In this document: in pieces, positions 35,980 to 48,189 of the stretch
Numbering within the stretch: the first letter of the stretch is position 1
Layout of the letters: the number at the start of each line of letters is the position of its first letter
Origin: Stemphylium vesicarium
Taxonomy: Eukaryota; Ascomycota; Dothideomycetes; Pleosporales; Pleosporaceae
Length of the DNA stretch: 64,000 bases
Assembly (NCBI GenBank): GCA_004380135.1
Contig: QXCR01000022.1
Span: 62,001-126,000, forward strand
Direction of reading: 5' to 3'
Notes under the pieces: generated by a model
Told to the model about the DNA's origin: nothing
Database searches by the model: none
The model's input: only the letters and a program-made list of their open reading frames with translations
Made by a program: the position numbers and the translations under genes

Positions 35980-37158
35980 ATGGAGAAAGGGAAGGGGATG
36001 GTGAGCTTGCGGAGAGGGGAATTGTTGGAGGTGTATATATGTAATTTCTTTTCCTGATCAGTTGCCCGATAAGGTGGTATTGATATGGCATTCGTTCTTT
36101 TTGTTTGGCTTGATGCTGGATTGGGGCTAAGTAGGAATGATATGTTGAACAGAGAGAAAAGAATAGAAAACCATGTTTGACAAGTACAGACCTTTTTTTT
36201 TCTCGAGAGAAGAATAGATGCGAGAGATACGCAACTGAGGCTATACTACCGTTAAAAGAGTTTAATATCAGGTTAGCAAAGGTTTACAATCGAAAGTATC
36301 AAGATGGTGAAGTTACTACACAAGACCAAGCTGTTGAAAAGCCAACGAAGAAGATGTTATCACCATTATCACAGCAAGAAAGACTTATTCCAAGTTCAAC
36401 AAAATCATTAAACTAACTACTACTGCTACACTACAACAACCCCTAATCATACAAGAGAATACAACAAAACAATGCTCCGATTCTCAACGCCGATGCTAAA
36501 GCAAAAACAGCAAAACGTTGAGATATTCGGTGTGCGACAAAGGAAAACCCGGCTGGTCAAGCCAAAGATGCTCACACGAACTCAGACTCTGGGGGCCCCC
36601 AAAGAGTTACTGATCGTGGCATGATGTTGGTGGCGGCAATGTTGAACGATGCGTCCATCGAACACATGCCCGGAGAGACAAGTGTAGCGAAAAAGAAAAA
36701 CAGTGAAACAGACCCCAACAACAAACGCGCGACGCTGATTTTGTTGAAAACAATGCGAAAAGAGAAACAAACTCATGCCTTCATCGAGACCTATTGGGGA
36801 TGAAAGAGATCGTCAAAGTGACTCGCTCACTCTTTCTCCAACCTTCTCGTTCGCATGCTTCGCTGCTGCGCGCTTTTCCTCCCTGTTCGATCTGTCCCAG
36901 CGGACAAAAGTGTGACCTTCAGACCCCCCGATCTTCCAGCTCTTGTGAATCACCGAGAACAGTGCAAAAAAGGAGAGAAAAAACAGTGCAGAGAAAACAT
37001 GAACCAGAAAAGGCGGGAAGAAACAGGCGCGAGCCGCAATGATGAGACCCAAGCCCCAATCGGCCGTGGTATCAAATGCAACAATTTCCAAACCAAAGTG
37101 TGACTAGACATTACTTCGTCTCTTCCTCTCCAAACTACTCCTCACAAGAGGGAGCAAT
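35980..37158. other. Shared 3' region between convergent genes
   Basis: About 1.2 kb between the GPI-protein gene (plus) and the LEA-like gene (minus). It is AT-rich with A-rich tracts near 36400 and 36950-37000. No gene recognised. Confidence 0.5.
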
Positions 37159-40100
37159 TTATTTCTTGCCGAGCAGACCGCCAACCATGCTCATGGGTCC
37201 GCTGCCACCCTTCTTCTTCTTCTTGTCATCGCCGCCACCAAGCGCATCTGTGATGCCTCCGAGGCCCAGTCCACCAAGTAACTTGTTGATACCAAGACCA
37301 CCTAGCAGACCGTTGACGAGACCGCCGAGACCAAGGCCGTTGAGCAGCTTGCCGACAAGATTGAGAACACCAGTCAGCAGCAGACCAACAGCGGCGATGA
37401 TCTGGAAGAGAGGCTCGGTGAGAAGAGACCAGAGAGGATTGAGCTTCTTCTTGGCGTGGGGCATGTCGGAGATCTTCTTCTTTGCGTTGTCGATGGTAGT
37501 GACGACGGAAGTGGTAAGCTCCTTGAGATTGTCGGCGAGCTTGTACTCCTCGGGGGAAGCTTCGCCGGTTTGCTGGCGGCCCTTTGCCTGAGCGGCGATG
37601 CGGCCATCGGGATCGAGACCGCGGAGAGCGCCGTTGCAGTCGTTGAGGATGCGGGAGCCCTCCTCGATGAGAGGCTTGACGTTGTTGACAAGCTCCTCTT
37701 CATCAAGCTCGTCACGGGGTGTGCGATCAGCTTGCTCGATGTGCTGGGAGATAGTTAGCAATTGTGCATGGCGAAATGGATGTGGATAATGTCAAACATA
37801 CCTCAGTGATCTGCTTCATGACGGGCTGGACACGCTGAAGGGTGTCTTCGCAGATGGCCGACATCTTCTTGGCGAGTTCAGAGTCTTCACGACGCTGCTT
37901 CTCCTCGTCGGTCTCATCTTCCTCTTCGACAATGTTCTCCAGAAGAGTGACTTCTCCGACCTTGTTTCCGTCGTTGTCGACGACGTAGCCGTTATCGTCA
38001 ATCTCGAGCCCAGCGCAGTGACCAAGGTCGCCAGCAGTGAGGCGGCCCACAATGTCACCGTTCTCGTTGCGGACTTCACCCTCCTTGTTAACACGCATGC
38101 CAGACATGGGGTTGATGCGGCGCTCCTTCTCCTCAGGCTCCCAGCGCTCGGCCTTGCCGATGACGTTGCCGTTCTTGTCGTTGATATCACCATCCTCATC
38201 GACTGTGTGGCCCTCGAGCTTCTTGAGGTCGCCCTCGGTGACACGACCGATGATGTCGCCACCAGGTGTCTGGATGGTACCGTCCTTGGCAACAGTGGCG
38301 TTGTCAAAGCCAGCGAATGGCCCTTCGGGTCCGGATTGATGACCGTGGACAAGCTCACCCCGTCCGATGACATTGCCTTCGTTGTCCCAGATTTGACCCT
38401 TGCCGTCGACCTTCTTGCCGGCGAGAGTGGCTGGGTCGCCCTCGGCAACGCGACCGAGGACAGTACCGCTGGAGTCAACGATATTACCGGCCTTGTTGAC
38501 GGTGCAGCCAGCAAGAGCGCTGAGGTCGACTTCCTCTTGCTCTTCCTCAGACCACGGCTCGGCATGGCCCTTGACGTTGCCGTACTTGTCGATGATATCA
38601 CCGTCTTCGTCAACAGAGTGTCCAACGAGCCTCTTCGGGTCACCTTCCGTGAGTTGACCAACACGGTTGCCGTCGTTGTCATCGACAAATCCGTCCTTGA
38701 CCACACGGAGGCCCTCGAAGCCGGCGAATGGGCCCTCCTTGCGCTCGGGGCGCTCGCTAGGAGGAATAAGCTCACAGCGACCGACAACCTTGCCGGTGTC
38801 ACCGTGGATGAGACCGTCGCCATCGGACTTGCGTCCGGCGAGCTCACCAAGATTACCTTCGACGAGCTTTCCGACAGGAATGCCCTCGCCGTTGACAAGG
38901 TAACCCTGCTTGTTGAGGGTAAGGCCGTCGAGAGCCGAAAGGTCGGCGGGTTCTTCCTCTTCTTCGTCCTCAAGAGGCTCAGCATGGCCCTTGACGTTGC
39001 CATACTTATCGAGAATGTCACCATCCTCGTCTACAGACATGCCGACAAGGCGCTTGGCATTTCCTTCGACGATCTGGCCAACAGTGTTGCCGTCTTCATC
39101 GGCAACCATGCCGCCCTGGACGACGCGGAGACCCTCAAGACCAGCGAAGATGCCCTCGGGCTTGCTCTCACGCTCGTTCTCGGGGATAAGCTCGCATCGG
39201 CCGATCTGCTTGCCGGTGTCGTTGAAGATGAGACCCTCTTCGTTGATCTTGCGACCAGAAAGCTCCTTGGGGTTGCCTTCAACTAGGCGGCCAATAGGTA
39301 CACCTTCGTCACCGATGACGTTACCTTGCTTATTGACGGTTCGGCCGGCAAGGGCGGAGAGATCCATGGGCTGCTCCTCCTCAGGGACTTCCTCTTCAGG
39401 CTCCTCGTAGCGTTCGGCATGGCCGACGACTGAGCCCTTCTTGTCGAGGATGTCGCCGTCTTCGTCAACGGCACGGCCGACAAGCTTCTTCGCGTCGCCT
39501 TCAACGACCTGACCGACGCGGTTGCCCTTGTCGTCCTCAACGAAGCCATCCTTGACAACAACGAGGCCGTCAAGACCAGCGAAAGGAGATTCCTCCTCGC
39601 CGTCTTCCTTGGGAACAGTCTGGGCGCGGCCGATAACGTTACCTTTGTTGTCCCAGAATTGACCCTGGTCATCAGCAGTTAAACCTGACTTGGAGAGCTT
39701 CTTTGCGTCGCCCTCTACAAGCTCGCCAACGACATTGCCGTTATCATCGATCAACTTGCCGGCCTTGTTGACTGAAAGGCCTTCAAGAATGGATAGAGGT
39801 GGGCGGCCGTCGTCGGCGGCATCGTCGGCGGCATCCTCGGCGTCTTCAGCGGCGTCCTGGGCATCTTCCGCAGCTTCCTCCGCATCTTCGGCGGCATCCT
39901 CAGCCTCGCCGACCTGCTGCTCGACCATCTTGGGGAGGGTCTTGACCTTGCCGATGACATTCCCGTCCTTGTCAAGCACCTCACCCTTGTCGTTGATCTT
40001 CTTACCAGCGCACTCAGAAGCCTCGCCCTCGATGAGTTCGCCGATAGGCTCTCCCTCCTCATCAAGAACCTGTCCCTTCTTGTTGACCTTGAGACCTTCA

Positions 40101-42604
40101 AGCTCGTTGACTTCAGGAGTGATCTCAACTTCCTTGACCTCAGGCTCTTGGACTTCGGAAGCCTCGACCATCTGGGGGAGAGCCTTGACCTTGCCAAGAA
40201 CGTTGCCGTCCTTGTCAACGACTTCGCCCCTCTCATTGATCTTCTTGCCGGCGCACTTGGCAGCGTCACCTTCGACAAGCTCACCAATCTCCTCGCCATC
40301 CTCGTTGAGAACCTTGCCCTTCTTGTTGACCTTGAAGCCTTCAAGCTCATCAATCTCGGGGGTGATCTCCTTCATCTCTGGCTCGCCCTCTTCCTCTTGT
40401 CCTTGTTCTTCCTCATCCTCATCCTGCTCGCCTTCTAGGGGCTCGCCAAGCTCCTGCTTAAGCTCCTTGATGGCGTTGAAAGCAGCTTCGCCAGCGACAA
40501 CGTCGACCTTGCCAATAACGTTGCCATCCTTGTCAAGAACCTCGCCCTTGTCATTGACCTTCTTGCCGGCACAGTCGCTGAGCTCTCCCTCTGAGAGCTC
40601 ACCGATCTCTTCGCCGTCAGAATCGAGGATTTTACCCTTCTTGTTGACCTTGAGGCCATCCAAGATTCTGGTGTCGAGAGCACCGGCGGCAGACTCCTTG
40701 AGCTTGTCGGCTGCTCCCTCAGCGAGCTCGACCTGGCCAAGAACATTGCCGTCCTTGTCGACGACCTCACCCTTGTCGTTGACAGTGAGGCCCTTGACGT
40801 CTTCAATGTTCTCGAGATCGCCGTCAGCAACGTTGCCGACAACCTCGCCATCGTCGTTGAGGATCTCGCCATTGGTGTTGATCTCCATGCCCTCGAGGGC
40901 CTCGACACCAGGAAGTTCGTCTTCGACGTCGGCAGCCTTCTCCTCGGCGCCCTCCTTGACGTCTTGAGCAGCGTCAGTGGCACCGTCCTTGACTTGTTGA
41001 GCTGTGTCGGTGACGCCGTCGGTAGCATCACCTTCCTCCTCTTCGTCCTCATCGTCTTGCTGGTAGGCGGGGAGGTCGGCGGCTTCGGGAGAGAGCTCGG
41101 CCTTGGCGATGACGTTGCCATCATCGTCCAAAATCTCGCCGTTCTCGTTGAACTCCCTGCCCTGGATCTGGGATGGATCGCCTTCGACAAGGTGACCGAC
41201 AAAGTCACCGTCTTCGTTAAGGATTTGGCCAGATCGGTCGGCGGTAAGGCCCTTCAGGATGCTGATGTCGGGCATGTTGTCGGTGGCGTCCTGAGCGTCC
41301 TGGAGTTGCTCGTCCGCCATCTCGGGTGTGAGTTCGCAGCGACCAACGAGGTCACCATCGTCATCGAGGATTTCTCCGTTGTCGCCAATAGGGTAGCCGG
41401 CGAGGTCCTCTGCATCACCTTCTACAAGGCGACCGACATTCCTGCCGTCCTTGTTCTTGATCATGCCCTCCTCGTCGACTTCGAGGCCCTTGAGCATGCT
41501 GAGGTCGGGAGTAGCATCGTCGACGGTGTCCTGGACCTTGCCCTGGGCGTCGCCGGTGGCGTCTTGAGCGTCGTCGGCTGCGTCCTGCGCATCCTCGGTG
41601 GCGTCTTGCGCATTCTCAGTAGCGTCTTCGGTGGCGTCTTGCGCAGTGCTGGTCGCGTCGCCTGCCTTGGACTGAGCGGTGTCCTTGGCAGATTCAGCAG
41701 TGTCCTCGGCGCCCTCCGCGGTGCTCTCAGCAGTGTCCTGCACGTCCTCGGCTGTCTCCTCGGCGCCTTCCTGAACGTCGTTGGGGGCATCCTGAGCAGC
41801 TCCCTGGGGGTCCTGTTTGGCCTTGCCCGCAAGGTTCGATGCTCGGCCAGCGAGACCACGAGCTCCGCTCAATGCGCCTCCTCCAGCCTGCTTGCCGGTA
41901 TCAGCAGCTTTGCTGGCAGTGTCGGTCGCATCGTCCTCTGTATTGTCGGCGGTGTCTTCGGCAGTGTCTTCGGCATTGTCTCCAGCCTTTTGAGTGGCGT
42001 CGTCGCCGGTCTCTTCGGCTTCCTCGTCGTCGGCTTCGTTGTCGTCGTCGATTGGCTTGGGATCAGCTTGCTCTAGCTCGTCGCCAGCTTGTGAAACCTT
42101 GCCGGTGGCCTCTTCGGTGACCTCCTCTGTCTTGTCCTTTGCGTCTTGGGCAGTCTCCTCGCCCTTCTGCTTGGTGTCTTCTGCAGTGTCTTGCGCTTGG
42201 CTCTTGGTGTCTTCGACCTTTTCCTGTCCTTGCTGCTTCAGGTCCTCTGCTTGCTCGGGCAGATCGGAGGTGGGGGCATCCTCCGACTTGCCTAGCTGAG
42301 GCTTGTTGAGCTTGGGTGCAGATGATTGTGGCTTCCTTCCGAGCTTGGTAGGGGTGCGGGGGGTGTCACCCTTTCCTGCTGCTGGGGAAGGCATATTGTT
42401 GAATAGAACGCTCGAGACGTTGTACGAGTTATCGTGTCCGTGATGCACCGTGTAGGATGATTGTGTGTAGGAAGAAGCGCGGTGGCTTGTTCCTGATACG
42501 TTGCTTGATATAGATTGAGAACGCTGGGAACGGGGGGAGTTCCTGTTGGGGGTGGGGGGAAAAGAGTAGTAGGAGTAGTTGTGGGAGGAAAAGTTGTCTG
42601 TCAT
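37159..42604 (-). CDS. Large LEA-like protein with 15 tandem DUF3659-type repeats
   Basis: Exons 37802-42604 and 37159-37743 join across a 58-nt intron (MKQITE-HIEQADR) to encode 1795 residues. The order is: a Ser/Tyr/Asn-rich N-terminal tail (about 1-110); an acidic, Ala/Glu/Asp/Thr/Gln-rich helical tract (about 110-370) resembling late-embryogenesis-abundant proteins (repeats such as QDTAEDTKQKGEE); fifteen tandem units of about 55 residues; then a conserved C-terminal domain ending in a Gly/Leu-rich hydrophobic stretch (about 1700-1770) and a Lys-rich tail. The whole protein is very acidic. LEA-like proteins protect against drying and osmotic stress; that role here is inference. The hydrophobic C terminus suggests membrane contact. 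High GC at third positions produces long antisense open frames that are not genes. Confidence 0.92.
37945..41496 (-). repeat. Fifteen tandem ~55-residue coding repeats
   Basis: Each unit follows the pattern L-x-G-L-x-V-N-K-x-G-x-I-x-D-x-x-G-x-x-x-G-x-L-x-E-G-D, then a second half-unit G-K-x-V-D-x-x-G-x-I-x-D-x-x-G-N-V-I-G-x-A-E. A unit is therefore itself a duplicated beta-hairpin-like motif with a Gly-Asn/Asp turn. Spacers vary from a few residues to acidic runs of 60 or more. Units 4-6 are most alike (LKVNKKGKILDSDGEEIGEL and relatives), as are units 8, 10 and 12, pointing to stepwise local duplication. Confidence 0.9.
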
Positions 42605-44362
42605 ATATCAATTGACGAATTGTTCGTCTTTGTAGCAAGTAAAAATGCGGGAAGGATCACAGAGAAGCAGGCATTTATGAGAACTATGTCGGATCATGAG
42701 CAATCTGGGACAGATGACGTCGAATCCTCCTATCCTTGAAGCAGAGCTCGCGCCTCTTTGGTGCGGACAGCATGGTAAACCTGATTTGGCGCCGCGCTGT
42801 GTGCAACGAACGAGAGGAGTATTGCGTCACACTACTCACACACTCTAGCTTGGAGCGGGGCGTCAGCGCATCCTGGTGACATTGCTCCACTCAGCATGGT
42901 GAGACAAGGTAGGCAGCTGCGGCGACCAGGGTGGGTACGGCCTGTGGCTGAAATTGGGATGGATGGAAATCGTCGATGAGCCGCGGAGAGCGGGCTGATG
43001 CCAGGATTCGGATTCAATTGCAGCATCGAGTGGAGCTGAAACACCTAGCCAGAACACTCTGTGCGGTACTCTCTTTGCTAGCTAGATCAGATCAGCTTCG
43101 GCGGCAAAGTGCGCCAGTGATGAAAAGGGAAGGAGGGAGCAATGGCTCAGGTCAACTCAGCAGTACGGCACCAACGACGTCGCGTAGGAGCTCCAGGGTG
43201 AAAGGCAGCACTCCACTGCCAGACGGGCTGGTCAAGCAAAAGCACACAGAGTCCAGGCCTCGATCGACAAGGCTGTGTGGCTGGACGCTGTAGTGGAGCG
43301 AGCACAGCATCCCTGACGGCGATGATGTCCCTCCTATCACAAGGGCGCAAGTAACAGGATGGGAGCAGAGAGAGCAAGTCGTGCCGCGTCGTGAAGCAGG
43401 TTACCAGGACCCGCGGACGCGTACGATGTTGGAGCTGTTGACATCATACCGCTGGGAGCTACCCTGCTGTAGCGTCGCTTAGCGCCGTCATAGCTCCCTT
43501 CTGGAGGCGATCTGCACATGCTCCCAGACTTCGGTACCATCATCGTGAGCGCCACGAGCTATCGATTGCAGCATGAAATAGGAGGCCAGAGACCCTGCGT
43601 CGTTGTTACTACGGACGTTCAGGAACGACAGTCTGGCCTCCAGGTACAGCGGTGCCGCACGGCTTCGCCCACGCCTGCCATTGCGTTGTTGTGAGCTCAT
43701 GGCCATTGCCACATGCATATCTAAAATACGATGAACGGCGGGGCTCGATCGCAACGGCCAATACCCGCCGGGACGTTGGCCCTCACGCAACGCGCAGCTC
43801 CGACGCTCTGCATCAAACTCTATTCTACACTACCACGGTACTCTGTGACTGGGGAGCTTTATTGACGCTACAAGGTAGCTCCGAGTATCAAGTGTATACT
43901 CAATGTCCGTTGGGGAGCTCCATTGGCGCGCCTCTGTTCCCACCCTATTTCCATTTCGGCGACGCCGCATACTCACTAACACAAGCAATTCTACACGGGC
44001 GCACGCATTGCTCGTTTCAGCCCATGCAGCCTCCCCAATGTCCCATTTGCCGAGTCATGTCTTGCAAACATGGCACATTGCCGATTCGACGCGTCTTCTT
44101 GCGAAAAAAACGAAAGCTCGACTTTTGGGTCGGTGACGAAGGATGATGTCATGCTTCCCGCTCGCGAAATTTGTGGCGGCACGGAACGGGGCCCGCAGGC
44201 TTGGAAAGCCGCGAGCGTTCACAGATGAAGCTACCAATTACCTGAAGTCTGGTTCTTGGATCTCGTTTTTCGATAGTCATACGCTGATCCTTCGTGTCGA
44301 TGATCGCGCAATTGTATGTGCGAATAACATCCGATTCACAGTCATGGTGTTTTGTTTTACGG
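42605..44362. other. 1.8-kb upstream region of the LEA-like gene
   Basis: No gene recognised. Several short open frames on both strands overlap each other and have no family resemblance. Likely promoter and leader of the LEA-like gene. Confidence 0.5.
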
Positions 44363-44398
44363 CTTCAGCTTCAGCTTCAGTTTCAGTTTCAGCTTCAT
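44363..44398 (+). repeat. Hexanucleotide microsatellite (CTTCAG/TTTCAG)6
   Basis: Six consecutive units, CTTCAG x3, TTTCAG x2 and CTTCAT, are directly visible. They lie in the 3' flank of the IQ-motif gene and are not in a recognised coding frame. Confidence 0.8.
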
Positions 44399-44517
44399 CA
44401 TCGTACCTAGATCAATCGACGATGAAGTGGATATCATTAAACACACAGGAATAGCTACGTAGTGATGGGTACGAAGCCAATGCAGGAACAATCATAGCCC
44501 GCCCTTGCAGGCGCCGC

Positions 44518-46497
44518 TCACGACGCAGGGGCAGTCTCCGTCTTGCCCATCGCATCTCGATGCCCATCGGGCGCAATCCCATCTTCGATGTCTTCCCCTG
44601 ACTTACTCAACCACTTCTTCCTCTTTTGCTTAGCGCCCTCTCGCTCCTTTGCTGTCAGGTCGTCTTTCTCGCCCCCGCCTCTGCTGAGTCTCTTCCATAT
44701 CCGTCGGCTGAAGCTAGTCTGCTTCTTCTCCGCTTCTTGCCTCTCTGCTTCTTGTGCAAGCAGTTGTCTTTCTTTCTTTGCGCTCTCACTCTTGTCCTTC
44801 TGCTCTTCGACTTTCCGCTCATGCTCCTCTGGATGCACCATCTTCTCCTCCGCCTCCTTGACATGTTCAACCCCATGCTTGAACTTTCTGCGTGTTTTGA
44901 CGTAGGCTTCGAGACCGACAAGCACCGCATATGACCTAGATATAGAGACCCGTGACATGTCTACACCATTCTCCTTCATCGAGTGGACGAAGGCTCGAAA
45001 GTTCTTTGTAGGGGGGCGATAGTGACCAGAAAGGGGCGAGAGGCGGCGGAGCTGACCATCCTTGACTTTGATCAGACCAGCAGCGGATATGCGTGCCCCG
45101 TGCAGGAATGAGCTGTGCTGGAAGGCGCCCGATTGCTTGATCCCAACATATAGACGGAACGATGTATCGGCAACCTGTCCTTGGTTAGCTGCGAAAGAAT
45201 TGTGACAACCACATCAAAAAGACACACAAATATCCAAGAGTTTGGTTTTACTGAACTTCGCAGCAGGTGGTTCAAGATGGTTGCGGCTGAGACATGTTTG
45301 AGCTTCGAAATGCCCTTAGCTTTGTCGAGGTCTTCATTGACATAGTGCTCTGCTTCTGCATCGCTCTCTGATATTGATGAGCCCGAACTCACGGATATCA
45401 GCGAGCTTCGGCGTATGATCTGGCTCTGGCCCGCGTGGAGTTTAGCCTTTGGGCCATAGGCTGGTGTATCGTCGTCGACAGGCACGATACCGTTGACGCT
45501 ATCCTTGTACTCGACGGTGGTATTTATACGCTCGCCATTCTTCGCCCAGCACAGCCGCCCTTCTTTGTCGATGGTGACGAGGTAGTTCAGACGCTCCTCT
45601 CGCGACAGATAGCGCACCCGTTCCGTGTCCAGTCTCTCTCTAGACACGGTCGGATGTTCAAAATGTCTTCCCTCGCCGTAGTCCAGCCAGTAGAAGAAGT
45701 TCTCATGTGTTTCCGCCTTCTTCCACTGCTCGTGATATGCACGCAGATTACTTCCATAGCGATGCTTTTGGTCCACCATCTCGAGGAAGTATTGCAGGTC
45801 CATCATCTTGGCCGTCCGCTCGCGCTCGGCTCTCCCTTCACTCTGCTTCCGCCGTTGTTCCGTCTGGTGCTCGGGCGCATCCTCGTCGTCGGTAGGCGAT
45901 GCATCGTGGGGATCGTCGGCGCCCGCTCGTCGCGCAATCTCGCCGGCCCTTTTCCACTTCTCGCGCGCAGCTATCGAAGTCGCACGCTCGCGCTGTTCGG
46001 GCGTAGCAAGCTTCTCGCGCAGGGCAGCCTCTTCGGCGCGCGGCTTCGGGCGGGTCGCATTGCGCCATTTCGCTTGAGAGGTTTAGCTAGGGCGCAGTAG
46101 GTATCGTGGGTGGACTGCTAACCGTCGCGTATAGCCTGCCATCATTAGCCACACGTCCGACTGATGCAATACGAACGTCTCCGACCTCTGCCCAGCGAGC
46201 ACTAGCATCTAGGCCCATGCCCTGAAGCTGCCTACGCTCTCTGTAGCCGCGATAGTTGCGCTGAATCATCTGCGCGGCTTGCTTCTGCTCGTCGCTGCCC
46301 ATGCTGTCCGCCTGTTGACCCGCCGCATCTTGGACGTCGACCATACTGGGCTGCTCGACATATATGTGGCGCAGGACATTGGACAAGCTGTGTCGTCGTG
46401 GTGCCCTGCTGAGGCTTGACAGCGGGACCTTGGTGGGGCTAGTGAGCGAAGCATCCCTGTCGTCCGGCAATTCGGCAGCCGCCGCGTCATCATACAG
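44518..46497 (-). CDS. IQ calmodulin-binding motif protein, fungal-specific
   Basis: Three coding blocks. Exon 3 (44518-45174) and exon 2 (45228-46072) join cleanly across a 53-nt intron, giving PNSWIF-VADTSFRLYVGIKQSGAFQHSSFLHG. Exon 1 (within about 46100-46497) holds LSNVLRHIYVEQPSMVDVQD and the IQ motif MIQRNYRGYRERR, which binds calmodulin in this family. The middle part, MMDLQYFLEMVDQKHRYGSNLRAYHEQWKKA, is the conserved core. The C terminus is Lys/Glu-rich and probably coiled coil. The acceptor of exon 2 at 46073 needs a phase-1 donor, best found as C|GTGTGG near 46118, but this is unproven. The 5' end is also unresolved: no ATG is in frame before the conserved start, and the first in-frame ATG, at 46344, would lose conserved residues. 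Function unknown; calcium signalling is inferred. Confidence 0.75.
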
Positions 46498-47622
46498 TCA
46501 ACACCACCATCTCGTTAACAAACGGCTATACCTGCAGCGGGCACTATCGTCGCCTGCAGTTGATCGACACCCGCTCCGGAACCAGTATCTATGCTGTGTG
46601 AAGCGCTAATGATGCCGACCTCCCCTCACCTCCTAGGATAGGTTTCATGCCCCATTACGCATTCATTACAGCCACTTTCAAACCATACGGTATAGTTCAA
46701 TAGTCTCGTCAGCTGCAGTCTTGCCTCCACTCCCATCCCGATAGCTCTGTTCCTTTTCCTTGGATATGAGAAGATCTCGCGACGCCATCTTTACATTCCA
46801 AGATAAACATAGGCCCAAATCACATGGATTCTAGCATCATAGACGCGAGTCCAAGTAATGGCAACAAGTGCCTTGGCACGTTGTCTGCAAGTAGCCAAGG
46901 ACTGGTTTCCAACATATCCATAACTTTACATCGTCGGCTCTCACGTGGAAGAGGCCGATTCCCGAACCAGAGTACCCATACCCGTGACGAACACGACGCC
47001 GGTCGCATTTCAACATGGACCAAGGCATTTGCCAGATAAAAGCCGCAAGTCGCGCACTTCTCGGTCCCTCTCATCGTTGCGTTCTATCAGCACAGTCCCC
47101 ATATTTTCTTAAGTTATGTCAAAGCCACTGATTGCTATACTGAAGGAAGTCGCGGTAGCAGACCAAAATGCTATCAGAAACCAGACACTATGACAAAGTG
47201 TTTGACTCAACGCATCCTGAAGAAGCCAGACGGGATCTCAATGAGGGCTCAACTATGAGAATACCGAATATGCCTGCTAAAAGCTCCGAATTAGGAAGAA
47301 GAGGTACAATCGCGATCATCTTCACAAAGCTATCATGAAGTAGAAGCAGAGTCATCAGCTGCTGGTTGAAATATCTGAAGCTAAAGAAATAGTCGCATCT
47401 ATTGGGCCGTGTATCGCATCAGTTCTTCCAAAAGCAATATTACCGATGACGATGTTGGCGTGCACCACCATTGTTCAATTTGGCATTGAGGAATCATCCA
47501 GCGCATGGAGACCTGCATGCGAGATCAACATTGATCATGAAGCCATGTCTATCCTTACCCCAGCAAATACCAAAGTATAGTTAGGTGTCAAGTGGTAACT
47601 GACTAGACATTATGAATGAGCT
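46498..47622. other. Gene-poor stretch
   Basis: About 1.1 kb with only short, unconvincing open frames. It may hold the 5' exon of the IQ-motif gene and degraded sequence linked to the relics that follow. Nothing else seen. Confidence 0.45.
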
Positions 47623-48150
47623 TCAATTAGGTAATGTACAGACTCTCATATCATCATGCAACCTAAAGCCCCAAGTGCAGTCGCCAAACTCGCCACGCCC
47701 CCACCCACCGGCTGTTAAGCGGCACTTTTTTCCATCATCTGGACAAGAGGACCCAGGCACTCGGGTGGCCTCGCAATAGAGCGAACTCATAGATGATGAT
47801 ATGTTTGAAGCCGCGGCTGAGTCGAACTTGACCTGGCAAGGTGTCGGGGCTGAGGTCGTGGATGCCATAGACGCACAGGTCTTCCCACCGTTACCCTCCC
47901 ATTCGACTCCATCCGGGGCGTTCAGGGTAGTCTCTGCATTGACAGCCACTCCTTCGTCCTCCGTGCAGTTGCGGTTTGTCGTAGCAGCCACAAGATCCAC
48001 TTTGGGTGCGGAATTCTCGGTAGTGAACCATACGCCGCGGCCGCCGGTTCTGTTGGAGGTAATACCGCCTCCAGTGAGTCCAAGTGATTCCTCGGTGCAA
48101 CTATCCTAGCCCATATCCCAACGAAGCATCCAGGTTCCTTCCTCGTTGCA
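47623..48150 (-). pseudogene. Truncated DUF7136-like secreted-protein gene with an in-frame stop
   Basis: A continuous minus-strand frame reads EEGTWMLRWDMG, a TAG stop at 48106-48108, then DSCTEESLGL, GVWFTTENSAPKVDLVAAT and a Cys-rich end (GGKTCASMAS, PTPCQVKFDSAAASNIS, SSCPDDGKKC). The order and spacing match the C-terminal two thirds of fungal secreted DUF7136 proteins, where EGTW...W is followed by a Cys. The stop sits where many relatives have Trp or another residue, and no intron can remove it. The N-terminal third and signal peptide are missing: the sequence upstream belongs to a different gene relic. I therefore read this as a truncated, probably dead copy. Family assignment is from memory of the motif pattern. 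Confidence 0.5.
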
Positions 48151-48189
48151 CCGTGTACTGACCATGGGAGGCGTGTGCTACTACCAAAC

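Noticed and set aside
38018..42076. Three plus-strand open frames of 370-425 codons (38018-39286, 39690-40967, 40964-42076)
   Set aside because: They lie antisense to the LEA-like gene. Its codon bias removes stops in the opposite frames, and their translations are repetitive shadows (Leu/Val/Asp- or Ser/Pro-rich) without family resemblance.
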